Positions 17,905 through 26,992 of a DNA stretch of 64,000 nucleotides are shown piece after piece. Under the pieces are notes generated by a model. The model did no database searches. It saw only the letters and a program-made list of their open reading frames with translations, and was not told where the DNA came from. The DNA comes from Bradyrhizobium diazoefficiens (GTDB taxonomy: Bacteria > Pseudomonadota > Alphaproteobacteria > Rhizobiales > Xanthobacteraceae): NCBI RefSeq assembly GCF_016616885.1, contig NZ_CP067102.1, forward strand, positions 620,001 to 684,000, given 5' to 3'. The translations under genes and the position numbers were made by a program. Within the stretch, counting starts at the first letter, position 1. The number at the start of each line of letters is the position of its first letter.

Positions 17905-18697
17905 TCACTCCCGCTTCACTTCCCATTTCAGCGCTTCGGCATTCTTCTTGGCGAAAATATCAGGCACGTCGAACTTGCCGGTCTGGAGGTCATAGCGGCA
18001 TCGCCAGCCGCCCAGCCCCTTCATGATGGTGTTTTTCGGGTGCTTGTCGTATTCGCCGCCGAGCCCGATGACGAGGTAGCGGTTGTTGGGCCAGTTCATG
18101 CCCAGCTCCTGATAGGCCTCATCCGTGCCCTTCAAGAGATTGGCCGTGATGTGGAAGTCGAGCTTGGCGAAGTGCCTGGTTTCCGGCCGGCTGTAGAAAT
18201 AAGCCCAGGCGAGATCGCCGAGCGATTTCCTGGTCGCGTTGACGAAGACGCCGTTCTCGACATGATAGAGAAACAGTTCCTGCTCGCCCGAGCCGGTCTT
18301 CTGCATCCGCACCAGCCATTGCGAGTTGAGCACCGGCCAGACGGCCGACCCCGCTGGATGAAAATGGGTGATTGCTCCTGACGGAGTCGGCTGGAACTCA
18401 CCCACTTTCTTCTTAGTCCGCGGTGAAGCGGAAGAAGGCGGCAAAGCCCTGCTCAGGCTTCAGCTCCGTCACCCGATCGCCGTGCCGCGCCCAGACCTGC
18501 CATTTGACGCCGAAAAGGTCTTCGCTGTCCTTCATATATTGCTCGAGCCTGGTGGCGCCGTCGGGCGAGGTGAAGGCGAGATCGGCATTGCTGGTGAGGA
18601 CGAAGCCCGCCGGCGGGCCGGAGGCGGCGAGCGCGGGGGCGGCAGCGAGCGTCAGGGCAAGCGCCAGCCATGGCGCGGCGCGATAAAATGCGGTCAC
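17905..18697 (-). pseudogene. Secreted small protein gene split by a 91-bp insertion
   Basis: The upstream part (18697-18413) has a signal peptide (LALALTLAAAPALAASG) and ends ...FAAFFRFTAD, stopping at a TAA contributed by the insertion. The downstream part (18324-17905) begins SQWLVRMQKTGSGEQELFLY and runs to KWEVKRE. Removing bases 18326-18416 exactly restores one frame: GCG GAC TCG CAA TGG reads A-D-S-Q-W, giving a continuous secreted protein of about 235 residues. The family is unknown. The downstream half also stays open through the insertion from 18444, so a gene caller could list it as a separate ORF, but its first 40 residues are element-encoded. Confidence 0.75.
18326..18416. mobile_element. 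91-bp short mobile element, copy 1 (inside a gene)
   Basis: Starts TTGAGCACCGGCC, ends CTTTCTTCTTAG, and matches 48778-48868 at 90 of 91 positions (only difference G versus T near position 38). Both copies follow the identical 9-mer CATTGCGAG. There are no terminal inverted repeats, but internal pairs are seen: TGGGTGA/TCACCCA, CTCC-TGAC-GGAG and GGCC-AGAC-GGCC. This copy interrupts the gene at 17905-18697. Element class unknown; lack of TIRs, subterminal hairpins and a fixed 5' target resemble non-autonomous IS200/IS605-type elements, which is inference. Confidence 0.7.
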
Positions 18698-18845
18698 GGT
18701 GGAACCCTAAAAAAATTGCCGCAGTGCGGCCTCGCTCATTTGACGCGGAGGGGGCGTGCGGGTTCATCCCTTTGAACGTCTTGCTGCCGTAGCCAAAACG
18801 GCGCAATTTGCCGGGGTCGATTTGCGACGTAAGGTTTGAAAACTG

Positions 18846-19862
18846 ATGATCACCGCATCCAAGGCCTTTATCGCATTCTGTCTGCTCGCGGTGGCCGGTA
18901 CCGTGCTGGTGATCGGCCCGACCGAGCTGCGCCGGCTGCTGCCGGGCGGGGCGAGCACCGGGGTCGCGGTCGCCGCCAAACCTGAGGTCAAGCCTGAGGT
19001 GAAGGCTGAGGCCCAAGCCCAAGCCAAGGTCGAATCCAAGACCGAGCCGAAGGCTGACGAACTGTCCGCGTCGCCGGCACCGGCCGATGCGCCGAAGGCG
19101 GGCGCCTTGGCCGAGACGGAGAAGCAGGTCACGGCGCTGGCCGATATCGCGCCGCCGACCAAGTCGCAGCCGGCCGTTGCGGATAACGGTCCCCGTTTCG
19201 ACGTCGCCCGCGTCGACGATCACGGCGAGGCGGCGGTGATCGCGGGCCAGGCCGCACCGGGTTCGAAGGTCGAGCTGATGCGCGATGGCCAGCCGCTCGA
19301 CAGTGTGGTCGCCGATGCGTCGGGCCAGTTCGTGATGACCCCGCCAAAACTTCCCGCCGGCAGCTACGAGCTGGCGCTGCGCGCCAAGGCGCCCGATGGC
19401 ACCGTCACGCAATCCAGCCGCACCATGCCGGTGACGATCGCCGAAACCGCGCCGCCGCCCGCGCGCGTCACGGCGGCAGCGAAGCCGGAGGCCAAGTCGC
19501 CTGAAAAAACCGACGACAGATCGGACGTCGTCGCGTCGCTGCCGGCGTCGCGTCTGGCCTCGACGTCCGCGGCTCGGCCGAGATTGATGGGCACGCCCAA
19601 GCCCAAGGCCATGGCACGGGTGCCGGCGGCGGGTGCAACGGTCGCATCGGCCTCGCCCGCGGAGGTCTTCAACACCGCGCCGGCTGAGGCCGGCGGCAGC
19701 CGGGTGATTTCGCGCGGCGACAGCCTCTGGGCGCTGAGCCGTCTCGCTTACGGCGACGGCAACCGCTACGCGGTGATCTTCAACGCCAACCGCGAAAAGA
19801 TCCACAATCCCAATCTGATCTACCCCGGCCAGACCGTCGTGCTGCCGCAAAGGGCGCGCTGA
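18846..19862 (+). CDS. LysM-domain protein, membrane-anchored
   Basis: An N-terminal helix (AFIAFCLLAVAGTVLVIGPT) anchors the protein. A Lys/Glu/Ala/Pro-rich linker (PEVKPEVKAEAQAQAKVE) leads to a carboxypeptidase-regulatory-like beta domain (GQAAPGSKVELMRDGQPLDS, ASGQFVMTPPKLPAGSYELA). After a second Ala/Pro linker comes a C-terminal LysM (VISRGDSLWALSRLAYGDGN, NPNLIYPGQTVVLP) that should bind peptidoglycan. The layout fits a cell-wall-associated envelope protein of rhizobia. It is divergent from the split gene, 148 nt away. Confidence 0.88.
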   Translation: MITASKAFIAFCLLAVAGTVLVIGPTELRRLLPGGASTGVAVAAKPEVKPEVKAEAQAQAKVESKTEPKADELSASPAPADAPKAGALAETEKQVTALADIAPPTKSQPAVADNGPRFDVARVDDHGEAAVIAGQAAPGSKVELMRDGQPLDSVVADASGQFVMTPPKLPAGSYELALRAKAPDGTVTQSSRTMPVTIAETAPPPARVTAAAKPEAKSPEKTDDRSDVVASLPASRLASTSAARPRLMGTPKPKAMARVPAAGATVASASPAEVFNTAPAEAGGSRVISRGDSLWALSRLAYGDGNRYAVIFNANREKIHNPNLIYPGQTVVLPQRAR

Positions 19863-19892
19863 AGTTCGAACAGCTTGGCTAATCCCCCGGCC

Positions 19893-19933
19893 GTCATTCC
19901 GGGCTCGCGCTAAGAGGCGCGCCCCGGAATGAC
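19893..19933. repeat. Dispersed palindrome GTCATTCCGGG type, copy 1
   Basis: GTCATTCCGGG (19893-19903) and CCCGGAATGAC (19923-19933) with a GC-rich loop, 30 nt after the LysM gene. Related copies lie at 42411-42448 and 51067-51160, all just past gene ends. Confidence 0.75.
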
Positions 19934-20047
19934 AGACTGTAAGCGGAACATTTGGTTCCCCGGCGCGTCTTCTCCCTGCGGCGCGATGTGCGCTTGGCGC
20001 TGGAGGAGGGCCAGGAAGTGGTCGGCTCAGTGGTCGGCTCGGTGATC

Positions 20048-21331
20048 ATGTCGAGATCCCGCATGGGACCAGCGCTGGCCGGCGCGGTGCTCGCAATCCT
20101 GACCGTGCTGTTGCCGAATCGCGCGGAAGCGCAGTTTGGATTGCGCGGCGGACCGCTCGGTGTTGCGCGCTTCGCCGTCGGCCACGTCATCGGCCTGTCG
20201 CGGTTGCGCCATGCCCGCATGGCGGTGCGGGGCAGCCGTTATCGCTCCGCTGCGCTGAGGTCGCAGGATCCGCGCCAGAGTCCAAACGCAGCCGAGCGCG
20301 GCCAGCCCGCCAACCCCTACGTCATTCGCGCGGCGCTCACAGCGCAGGCCGCACTGTCCGGCTGGCACGGCGGCCGCCGTCCGCAGGGTTGGTGGCGGCA
20401 TCCCGACGGCAGCTATGGCTGGATCGGTCCCGTGTTCTGGCCGTTCGCCCATGACGATCTCACCACGGCAATCATCCTCGGTGATACGACCAGCCTCTCG
20501 CTCTATGGCTATGGCGATATCTATGCGGCGATCTTCGCGCCCTATGCGGCACCGGAGCTCGCTGCCTACACCGCGCCGCAAGGGCGTCGTGCGCGACGCG
20601 TGCCGTCGGTGGAGGCGGTCTGTGACGGCAGCGACACCGGCGGGTTGCCGGTCGACCGCATCGCTGCCGCCGTGCAGCCGAACGAGGTGCAGCGCACCGC
20701 GCTCGACGAGCTCAGCGCCGCCTGGGCCTCGGCGCGCGATACCATCCGCGCCTCGTGTCCGGCGCAGGCGCCGATGACGGCGCCGGAGCGCCTCGGCGTG
20801 ATGCAGAGCCGACTCGATGCGATGATCAAGGCCACCGACGCCATCGCGGCGCCGCTGGCAAAATTTGTCGACCTCCTCGATGACAGCCAGAAAGCAAAGC
20901 TCGATTCGCTGGCCAACGAACGCCGCGCGGCGCTCGCCTCAGCCCAGCACAAGGACGCGCAGGCGGCTTCGGCCTGCGATCCGAACTACGATCCCCGCTA
21001 CGATGTGCAGGCGCAGCGTCAATACGAGCAGCTCGTGCAACAGCAATGGCCCGCCGAGGATATTGCCAATACGCTCAAGCTCGACGACACCGGCCGCGCC
21101 CGGCTCGACGTGCTCCAGGACACCACGCTGCGCACCATGGAGACGCTCAGTCCCTGCCTGACAAAAGCAGCCGCCACACCGCAAGCCCGCCTCGCCGCCG
21201 TGAAGGCACGGCTGCAGACGATGCTGCAGGCGGTGGGCGGCGTCGGCGATGCGCTCGACGATTTCGAGGCGGATCTGAGCGACGAGCAGAAGGCAGGGTT
21301 CGAGGCGATCGGACCGAAGCGGGGGATGTGA
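20048..21331 (+). CDS. Secreted LTxxQ-like (Spy/CpxP-related) protein
   Basis: From the ATG at 20048 a signal peptide (LAGAVLAILTVLLPNRAEA) precedes a Gly/Trp-rich middle (GWHGGRRPQGWWRHPDGSYG, a WIGPVFWPFA segment) and four helical units with the LTxxQ-type pattern: VQPNEVQRTALDELSAAW, LDDSQKAKLDSLANERR, LKLDDTGRARLDVLQD and LSDEQKAGFEAIG. Spy/CpxP proteins are periplasmic chaperones or stress sensors; that role is inferred. A longer in-frame start at 19952, or a GTG near 20018 with AGGA upstream, cannot be excluded. Stands alone. Confidence 0.7.
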   Translation: MSRSRMGPALAGAVLAILTVLLPNRAEAQFGLRGGPLGVARFAVGHVIGLSRLRHARMAVRGSRYRSAALRSQDPRQSPNAAERGQPANPYVIRAALTAQAALSGWHGGRRPQGWWRHPDGSYGWIGPVFWPFAHDDLTTAIILGDTTSLSLYGYGDIYAAIFAPYAAPELAAYTAPQGRRARRVPSVEAVCDGSDTGGLPVDRIAAAVQPNEVQRTALDELSAAWASARDTIRASCPAQAPMTAPERLGVMQSRLDAMIKATDAIAAPLAKFVDLLDDSQKAKLDSLANERRAALASAQHKDAQAASACDPNYDPRYDVQAQRQYEQLVQQQWPAEDIANTLKLDDTGRARLDVLQDTTLRTMETLSPCLTKAAATPQARLAAVKARLQTMLQAVGGVGDALDDFEADLSDEQKAGFEAIGPKRGM

Positions 21332-21452
21332 GCGGAGGGCATGAGCCCTACGCCGAGGATGAGCCTCGCCTAGCGCCCCGGAGGTGTGTTCCCTCCACTC
21401 GGAGGTGCCCGGCGGTTCGAAAAACAGGTTGAACGGCCATGATATCCTCACT

Positions 21453-21479
21453 ATGATATACAGATATAATGTATATCAT
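21453..21479. promoter_or_regulatory. VapB-type operator ATGATATAC-N9-GTATATCAT
   Basis: A perfect 9-bp inverted repeat (21453-21461 and 21471-21479) in an AT-rich promoter immediately before vapB. Toxin-antitoxin operons are usually autorepressed at such palindromes. It covers an in-frame ATG at 21469, which argues that this ATG is not the real start. Confidence 0.7.
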
Positions 21480-21489
21480 GGAGGTTCCA

Positions 21490-21720
21490 ATGCAGGTCTC
21501 CAAATGGGGTAACAGCCTCGCTGTGCGCCTGCCCAAGGCGCTGGTAGAAGCCTTGAAACTCTCGCCCGGCGATGAGCTCGACGTGGTCGAGGCCTCGAAG
21601 GGTCGGATCGCGGTCGAGAAGGTTGACAAGCGGGCCGAGTTTCTCAGGCAGGTGGAGCAGTTCCGGTTTCCGCTGCCCGACGGCTACAAGTTCGACCGCG
21701 ACGAGGCGAATGAGCGGTGA
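21490..21720 (+). CDS. vapB: VapB antitoxin, AbrB/MazE-type
   Basis: 76-residue antitoxin whose N-terminus is a swapped-hairpin DNA-binding domain (MQVSKWGNSLAVRLPKALVE, LSPGDELDVVE). The C-terminal tail (FRFPLPDGYKFDRDEANER) is the probable toxin-binding part. GGAGG lies 5 nt before the ATG at 21490, inside the region left free by the operator. The stop overlaps the GTG start of vapC by 4 nt (GTGA), giving translational coupling. Confidence 0.87.
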   Translation: MQVSKWGNSLAVRLPKALVEALKLSPGDELDVVEASKGRIAVEKVDKRAEFLRQVEQFRFPLPDGYKFDRDEANER

Positions 21721-22121
21721 GCGCGTTCTTCGACAGCAATATCCTGATCTATGCCTATTCGACCGACATCCGGCGCCAGCGTGCGCTGACCACGATTGCC
21801 GGCGGCGGCGTCATCAGCGCGCAGGTGCTGAACGAATTCACCAATGTGCTGCGCAAGAAGCAGAAGCAGGACTGGTCCATCATCGAGGCGGCGGTACAGT
21901 CCATCCGTTTTCGTTTTCCGGATATCGTGCCGCTGACATCAGACACGCACGCCGCGGCGCTCGTGCTCGCTCGGGATCACGGTCTCGCCTTCTATGATGC
22001 TCTGATCGTTACCTGCGCGATCGATGCCGGCTGTGACACACTCTATAGCGAGGACATGCAGCACGGCCGCAGCATCGGCGGGCTCGCCATCGTCAATCCA
22101 TTTCTGGGAAGCGTGCCGTGA
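21717..22121 (+). CDS. vapC: VapC toxin, PIN-domain ribonuclease
   Basis: 134 residues, the normal PIN toxin length. Acidic metal ligands are visible: D6 (FFDSNILIY), E40 (VLNEFTNVL), D94 (FYDALIV) and an acidic pair in YSEDMQ. The enzyme would cut RNA (often tRNA) when free of VapB. The start is GTG overlapping the vapB stop. The operon converges on hsdR, with a shared hairpin at 22209, and forms the edge of a defence block. Confidence 0.9.
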   Translation: MSAFFDSNILIYAYSTDIRRQRALTTIAGGGVISAQVLNEFTNVLRKKQKQDWSIIEAAVQSIRFRFPDIVPLTSDTHAAALVLARDHGLAFYDALIVTCAIDAGCDTLYSEDMQHGRSIGGLAIVNPFLGSVP

Positions 22122-22208
22122 GGCCCAAACGCTCGCAATCCTGCTCATCGGCGACAAGGTCAATTTCGACAATATTGTTTTTGACGGACGCCGTCGCCAC
22201 AAAATCCA

Positions 22209-22237
22209 TGGTCGTCCCGGCCTTCGCCGGGATGACC
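22209..22237. terminator. Hairpin between convergent vapC and hsdR
   Basis: GGTCGTCCCGGC-CTTC-GCCGGGATGACC forms a long stem with one mismatch, 88 nt past the vapC stop and 12 nt past the hsdR stop on the other strand. The sequence is of the GTCATCCCGGC palindrome type common in alphaproteobacteria, so it may be a dispersed repeat serving as bidirectional terminator. Confidence 0.55.
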
Positions 22238-22248
22238 AGGAGGAGAGA

Positions 22249-25200
22249 TCAAATCGTAGCCCATCCCTCCGAAAGCGCTTCGGCTTGTTCGAGCACCGTT
22301 TGGGTCGCTTTCTCCTGAAGGTCCGGCGGATAGCCATATTTACGGAGGATCCGCTTCACCAGCACGCGGAGCTGTGCGCGAACGTTGTCGCGCACGGTCC
22401 AGTCGATCGTGACGTTGGCGCGAACCGTAGCGACCAGCTCGCGAGCAATAGTCCGAAGCGCGTCATCCCCCAGAACCTTCACCGCACTGTCGTTGGTCTC
22501 TAGCGCGTCATAGAAGGCGACTTCATCATCGCTCAACCCGAGGTCTTCACCGCGTTGCGCGGCCTGACGCATATCTTTGGCGAGTTGGATGAGCTCCTCG
22601 ATCACCTTCGCCGTCTCGATCGCACGGTTCTGATAGCGACGAAGCGCCTGCTCAAGCATCTCGGAGAAAGCCCGCGCCTGCACGACATTGCGGCGTGAAC
22701 GGACCTTGATCTCACCCTTCAGCAGCTTCTGCAGCAGCTCGACGGCCAGATTCCGCTGCGGCATGCCGCGGACCTCGGCCAGGAATTCGTCAGAAAGGAT
22801 CGAGATGTCCGGCTTCTTCAGCCCTGCAGCAGCGAAGATATCGACCACCTCGTCCGAGACCATGGCATTCGAGATGATCTGTCGAATGGCGTGGTCGAGG
22901 TCTTCGCTGCTCTTGCGCTCGCCTGGCTCGTTCTTGGCCAGCACGGCTCTCACCGCCTGGAAGAAACCCACGTCGTCACGGATTCGTAACGCCTCGGCGT
23001 GCGGGACGGCCAAAGCGAACGCCTTCGACAACTCGTTGACCGCCTGCATCAGGCGGCTCTTTCCATCCTCCTGTGCGAGGATGTGCTCCTGGGCTTCGGG
23101 CAAGAGCGAGACCTTCTGCCCAGCGGTCCCCGTCAACCAATGCGACCAGTCGAAGCCATGAAACAAGCCACGGCAGACCTCGTATTTCTCCAGCATCACG
23201 GCAACCGCTTCTGCCTGGTCAAGCGCAGTCCGCCCCGTGCCGCCGGCTTCAGTGTAGGTCACGAGCGCTTGCCGCAGCTCGTCGGCGAGGCCGAGATAGT
23301 CGACCACCAGTCCGCCCGGCTTATCCCTGAACACGCGATTGACCCGCGCGATCGCCTGCATCAGCCCATGGCCGCGCATCGGTTTGTCGACATACATGGT
23401 CGAAAGGCTGGGTGCGTCAAAGCCGGTCAACCACATGTCGCGCACGATCACGATCTTGAACGGGTCCTTGGCGTCGCGGAACCGCTCGGCCATGTCTTCG
23501 CGGCGCGACTTGCTGCGAATGTGCGGCTGCCATTCCAGTGGATCAGACGCCGAGCCCGTCATGATGATCTTGAGCGTGCCTTTGTCGTCATCCTCGCCGT
23601 GCCAGGCCGGCCGCAGCTTGACGATCTCGTCGTAGAGCGCGACGGCGATACGCCGGCTCATAACCACCACCATCGCTTTGCCGTCCATAGCGCCGAGCCG
23701 GGTCTCGAAATGCTCGACCATATCGCGCGCGATCAGCGTGATCCGGCTGTCGGAGCCGACCACCGCTTCGAGTTGCGCCCATTTGCTCTTGAGCTTTTCC
23801 TTGCGCTCGACCTCCTCGCCTTCGGTCGCATCCTCGAAGTCGGGGTCGATGTTCGGTCGCTCGGACGCCTTCAATTCCAGTTTGGCTAGCCGGCTCTCGT
23901 AATAGATCGGCACCGTGGCGCCATCGATCACCGCGCGCTGGATGTCGTAGACGCTGATGTAATCGCCGAACACGGCTCGCGTATTGGCATCAGTCTGCTC
24001 GATCGGTGTTCCCGTGAAGCCGATGAACGACGCCCGCGGCATCGCGTCGCGCATGTGTCGCGCAAAGCCGTCGATGAAATCGTATTGGCTGCGATGCGCT
24101 TCGTCGGCGATCACGACGATGTTGCGTCGCTCCGACAGAACGGGATGGCGGTCGCCACGCTCCTCCGGAAAGAATTTCTGGATGGTGGTGAACACCACGC
24201 CGCCGCCCGCGACCGACAGTTTTGCGCGCAGGTCGGCGCGGTCCTCCGCCTGCACCGGCGGTTGGCGCAGCAGGTCGCGGCACCGTGCGAAGGTGCCGAA
24301 CAACTGGTCGTCGAGATCGTTGCGGTCGGTCAGCACCACGATGGTAGGATTTCCCATCTCGGGCGCCAGGATCACCCGGCCGGCATAGAACGCCATGGTC
24401 AGGCTCTTGCCTGAGCCTTGCGTATGCCAGACGACGCCGACGCGTCGATCGCCATCCTCGCCACCCGCCATCGGCCCGGCGTCATAGCGGCCTTCCTCGT
24501 CGGTAAAGCCCTGCGACTTGTGCCAGCTCTCCGCCGGGATCGCCGCGCGCAAGGTTTCCTCCAGCGCAACGTTGACGGCGTGGAACTGGTGATAGCCGGC
24601 CATCTTCTTGACCAGCTTGCCGCCCTCAAGCGCCTCGAACACGACGAAGTAGCGGATCAGATCGAGGAAGCGCCGGTGCTCGAACACACCCTCCAGCACC
24701 ACCTGCAACTCGGCGAGCTTGATCGCTTCGTCGCGTCCGGTGATGGTGCGCCAGGGCTTGAACCATTCCCGCCCAGCGCCGATCGAGCCAATCCGGGCCT
24801 GCGCGCCGTCAGACGCGAGCAGAGCCACATTGGTCGAAAACAGCGCCGGAATTTGCGCCTGGTAGGTCTGGAGCTGGCGGAATGCCGCCCAGACGTCCGC
24901 GCCCTCGTCGGCGGCGTTCTTCAATTCGATCACGGCGAGCGGCAGGCCGTTGACGAACAGCACGACGTCGGGCCGGCGAAGGTGCTGCCCCTCCGCCATC
25001 GTGAACTGGTTGACGGCGAGCCAGTCATTCTGCGCGGGATCGTCGAAATCGATCAGGCGCGCCTGCGCGCCACCGATCGAGCCATCCTTGCGACGAAACT
25101 CGACATTGATTCCGTCGACCAGCATGCGGTGGACAGAGCGGTTGCGCTCGATCAGCGACGGCGCATCGAGCCGCGCCAGCTTGCGGTGGGCGTCCTCCAG

Positions 25201-25404
25201 CGCTTCGGCCGGCAAGTCGGGATTGATCCGAGCCAACGCTGAGCGCAATCGCCGGTCCAGAATCACATCGCGATATCCGGACCCGACCCGTTCCGCGGCT
25301 GCTCCGCCATCGGCGATATCCGGGCCGTGCAGCACGGCATAGCCGAGCCGCGCCAACCAATCGAGCGCAGCCTCCTCGACGATGGATTCGGTGAAGGCGG
25401 TCAT
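22249..25404 (-). CDS. hsdR: Type I restriction enzyme, R subunit
   Basis: Motor and nuclease subunit, 1051 residues. The N-terminal nuclease core has D146 (RRPDVVLF) and the E160-x-K162 pair (AVIELKNA). The SF2 translocase follows: Walker A with K333 (TQGSGKSL), DEAH at 434-437 (VIADEAHRS), FTGTPIEQ at about 463-470, and later helicase motifs ([29 protein letters not shown]). The C-terminus is helical (HsdM/HsdS contact). Its ATG overlaps the stop of the upstream mini-gene by 4 nt (ATGA), so translation is probably coupled. All key residues appear intact. Confidence 0.95.
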   Translation of the reverse strand: MTAFTESIVEEAALDWLARLGYAVLHGPDIADGGAAAERVGSGYRDVILDRRLRSALARINPDLPAEALEDAHRKLARLDAPSLIERNRSVHRMLVDGINVEFRRKDGSIGGAQARLIDFDDPAQNDWLAVNQFTMAEGQHLRRPDVVLFVNGLPLAVIELKNAADEGADVWAAFRQLQTYQAQIPALFSTNVALLASDGAQARIGSIGAGREWFKPWRTITGRDEAIKLAELQVVLEGVFEHRRFLDLIRYFVVFEALEGGKLVKKMAGYHQFHAVNVALEETLRAAIPAESWHKSQGFTDEEGRYDAGPMAGGEDGDRRVGVVWHTQGSGKSLTMAFYAGRVILAPEMGNPTIVVLTDRNDLDDQLFGTFARCRDLLRQPPVQAEDRADLRAKLSVAGGGVVFTTIQKFFPEERGDRHPVLSERRNIVVIADEAHRSQYDFIDGFARHMRDAMPRASFIGFTGTPIEQTDANTRAVFGDYISVYDIQRAVIDGATVPIYYESRLAKLELKASERPNIDPDFEDATEGEEVERKEKLKSKWAQLEAVVGSDSRITLIARDMVEHFETRLGAMDGKAMVVVMSRRIAVALYDEIVKLRPAWHGEDDDKGTLKIIMTGSASDPLEWQPHIRSKSRREDMAERFRDAKDPFKIVIVRDMWLTGFDAPSLSTMYVDKPMRGHGLMQAIARVNRVFRDKPGGLVVDYLGLADELRQALVTYTEAGGTGRTALDQAEAVAVMLEKYEVCRGLFHGFDWSHWLTGTAGQKVSLLPEAQEHILAQEDGKSRLMQAVNELSKAFALAVPHAEALRIRDDVGFFQAVRAVLAKNEPGERKSSEDLDHAIRQIISNAMVSDEVVDIFAAAGLKKPDISILSDEFLAEVRGMPQRNLAVELLQKLLKGEIKVRSRRNVVQARAFSEMLEQALRRYQNRAIETAKVIEELIQLAKDMRQAAQRGEDLGLSDDEVAFYDALETNDSAVKVLGDDALRTIARELVATVRANVTIDWTVRDNVRAQLRVLVKRILRKYGYPPDLQEKATQTVLEQAEALSEGWATI

Positions 25405-25643
25405 GGGTCCGCCTCCGGCCTGGTCAGGCGTTTGGGTTGAACTTGTAAGAAATCCTTACAGGTTGCGAGTTCGTCCTGTTCGCCGACAGTCGTCAAGGAT
25501 TCCTTGACAACTGAGCCATAGGAAATCTCGCTCTCAGTTGAAGTCCCCCAAACCGTGCCGTCCACCGCTCGCAGCCGGATCGTGTCCCGCCCATCCTCGG
25601 TGCGGTAGAGGATCAACTCGCCGCGGGACGGGGCGTCGCTCAC
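25401..25643 (-). CDS. RhuM-like remnant protein between hsdS and hsdR, 80 aa
   Basis: Begins at a GTG (25643) sharing GTGA with the hsdS stop and ends with ATGA shared with the hsdR start. Residues 9-31 ([11 protein letters not shown]...[12 protein letters not shown]) match the start of RhuM-family proteins, and [12 protein letters not shown] matches their later segment, but the WLTQ-type helix-turn-helix between them is missing, as is the remaining C-terminal body (intact RhuM is about 330 residues). It could be a decayed RhuM kept only for translational coupling, or a small functional partner. The DNA contains two palindromes (25444-25460, 25492-25508). Its ORF extends upstream to 25769, but that part only shadows hsdS. 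Confidence 0.65.
   Translation of the reverse strand: MSDAPSRGELILYRTEDGRDTIRLRAVDGTVWGTSTESEISYGSVVKESLTTVGEQDELATCKDFLQVQPKRLTRPEADP
25444..25508. promoter_or_regulatory. Two palindromes inside the RhuM-like mini-gene
   Basis: TGTAAG-AAATC-CTTACA (25444-25460) and GTCAAGGA-T-TCCTTGAC (25492-25508) are perfect inverted repeats lying 40-105 nt before the hsdR start codon. They could be protein-binding sites or mRNA hairpins limiting hsdR translation. Function is inference from symmetry and position. Confidence 0.4.
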
Positions 25644-26992
25644 GCAACGGCCTCGAGCATTTTCTCGGCGGCTTTCACCCGGAGTTCGCCGGAGATGAGC
25701 TTGGGGAGGAGGGTGTCGCGGAGAGCGGCGAGGGTACGGGATTCCCCAACAGCGATCGCCATCCGACATTCTAACTGTTCAATCGCATCATCGAACAAGC
25801 GTTGGACTTTCTCGCTTGGCTGCAGAATGGGAAAAGCCAAGAAATCGTCTCGGCTTAATCCGAGATTGGTCGTCCCTGTAGCATGTGCCCTGCAGTAGAC
25901 TCGATAGTCATCTGACAGCAATGTCTGATAGACAATGTGCCGGGACGTCTTAGCCGACTTGAAGATCAACTTGACGGTGTCCTGGGTGAGACGACCCTGC
26001 TCAATGTATGGCGGAACCTTGGCAACGGCGCCAAGCAAATCGGCAGATTGGGTCACGTCCTTTAGGGAAGCGTACATATCGCCTGGCCTAAGAATCAAAT
26101 TGGCTGGAGATGGTCCGCCGTAAGTTGACAAATTCCGGTCTCTAAATCCTCCGTTTCTCTCGATGGAGGCTAGGCCAAGCAAGACTGGCCCCGGCAGGTG
26201 CTTGAGACCGCTCTTATATGTTGTTCCTCGTTGCAGGTCGACGAGTTCGCCTAGCTCCCTGTTGAACCATCCTTCCGGGATACGCCCCTCCTTTCCCTTG
26301 CTGAATCGATGCGGGAAGTGCGCTCCTATGGTCTCTGGCAACGGACCATTACGACCTTCTACCTTCACCCGAACAGGATCGAAGTCCACGAACCACGATT
26401 TAAACAGCGCTCGCGACATTGCCGCCAGCGTCTCGTTCATTCGCCAATTGAGTTCGATTTTGTCGTCAAGGGTACCGAGAATGTGGGCGATCGCGCGCTG
26501 CTCATCCAAGGGTGGACGGAAGAACTTGAACCGCTTTATCCGTTCTGGAGATGTGTGCTTTACCGTTGTCCCCGTCGCGCTTGCCAGTACTTCGTGACGG
26601 TACTCACTGGTACGGAAGAGATAATTTAGAAACTTTAGATCAATCGCGTCCGGGGCCTTGATCTGAACCTTGCCAAGCCGTTGATTGTGTAGATACCGAC
26701 TGCCAGATCGGCATTGAGGCACAATGGCCGGGTAGCCAAGTGTGTCAGCTTGCTTGCTGAGATCAGTCATTGAGACCAAAAGGTCGCCCTGCCGCAGAAC
26801 GAAATCCTTCGAAACTGGGCCGTCGTAGTACTTCAGCTTGTCGCCTTTAAATCCACCACCGATAGCGAAGTTGCCAGGAGTTAAGAGGATGTCGCCGCGA
26901 GCATCTTCCTGAATAAACGCACCACTGAACGCAAAGCCATGCTTTACCTCGATTAGCTCCCCCAACGAACTAATTTGCCAATCAGCCGCCAT
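25640..26992 (-). CDS. hsdS: Type I restriction-modification specificity subunit
   Basis: 450 residues with two target-recognition domains (starting [20 protein letters not shown] and [20 protein letters not shown]), separated and followed by conserved helical spacers ([40 protein letters not shown]). The TRD regions are visibly richer in A/T than neighbouring genes, as usual for horizontally exchanged recognition modules. It overlaps hsdM by 11 nt and the RhuM-like gene by 4 nt. The target sequence cannot be predicted. Confidence 0.95.
   Translation of the reverse strand: MAADWQISSLGELIEVKHGFAFSGAFIQEDARGDILLTPGNFAIGGGFKGDKLKYYDGPVSKDFVLRQGDLLVSMTDLSKQADTLGYPAIVPQCRSGSRYLHNQRLGKVQIKAPDAIDLKFLNYLFRTSEYRHEVLASATGTTVKHTSPERIKRFKFFRPPLDEQRAIAHILGTLDDKIELNWRMNETLAAMSRALFKSWFVDFDPVRVKVEGRNGPLPETIGAHFPHRFSKGKEGRIPEGWFNRELGELVDLQRGTTYKSGLKHLPGPVLLGLASIERNGGFRDRNLSTYGGPSPANLILRPGDMYASLKDVTQSADLLGAVAKVPPYIEQGRLTQDTVKLIFKSAKTSRHIVYQTLLSDDYRVYCRAHATGTTNLGLSRDDFLAFPILQPSEKVQRLFDDAIEQLECRMAIAVGESRTLAALRDTLLPKLISGELRVKAAEKMLEAVA

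Noticed and set aside
21469..21489. Upstream ATG for vapB
   Set aside because: It lies inside the operator palindrome; the GGAGG box fits the ATG at 21490.
25644..25769. Longer start for the RhuM-like gene
   Set aside because: The added Pro/Arg-rich residues shadow hsdS; the GTG overlapping the hsdS stop gives RhuM similarity from its first strand.
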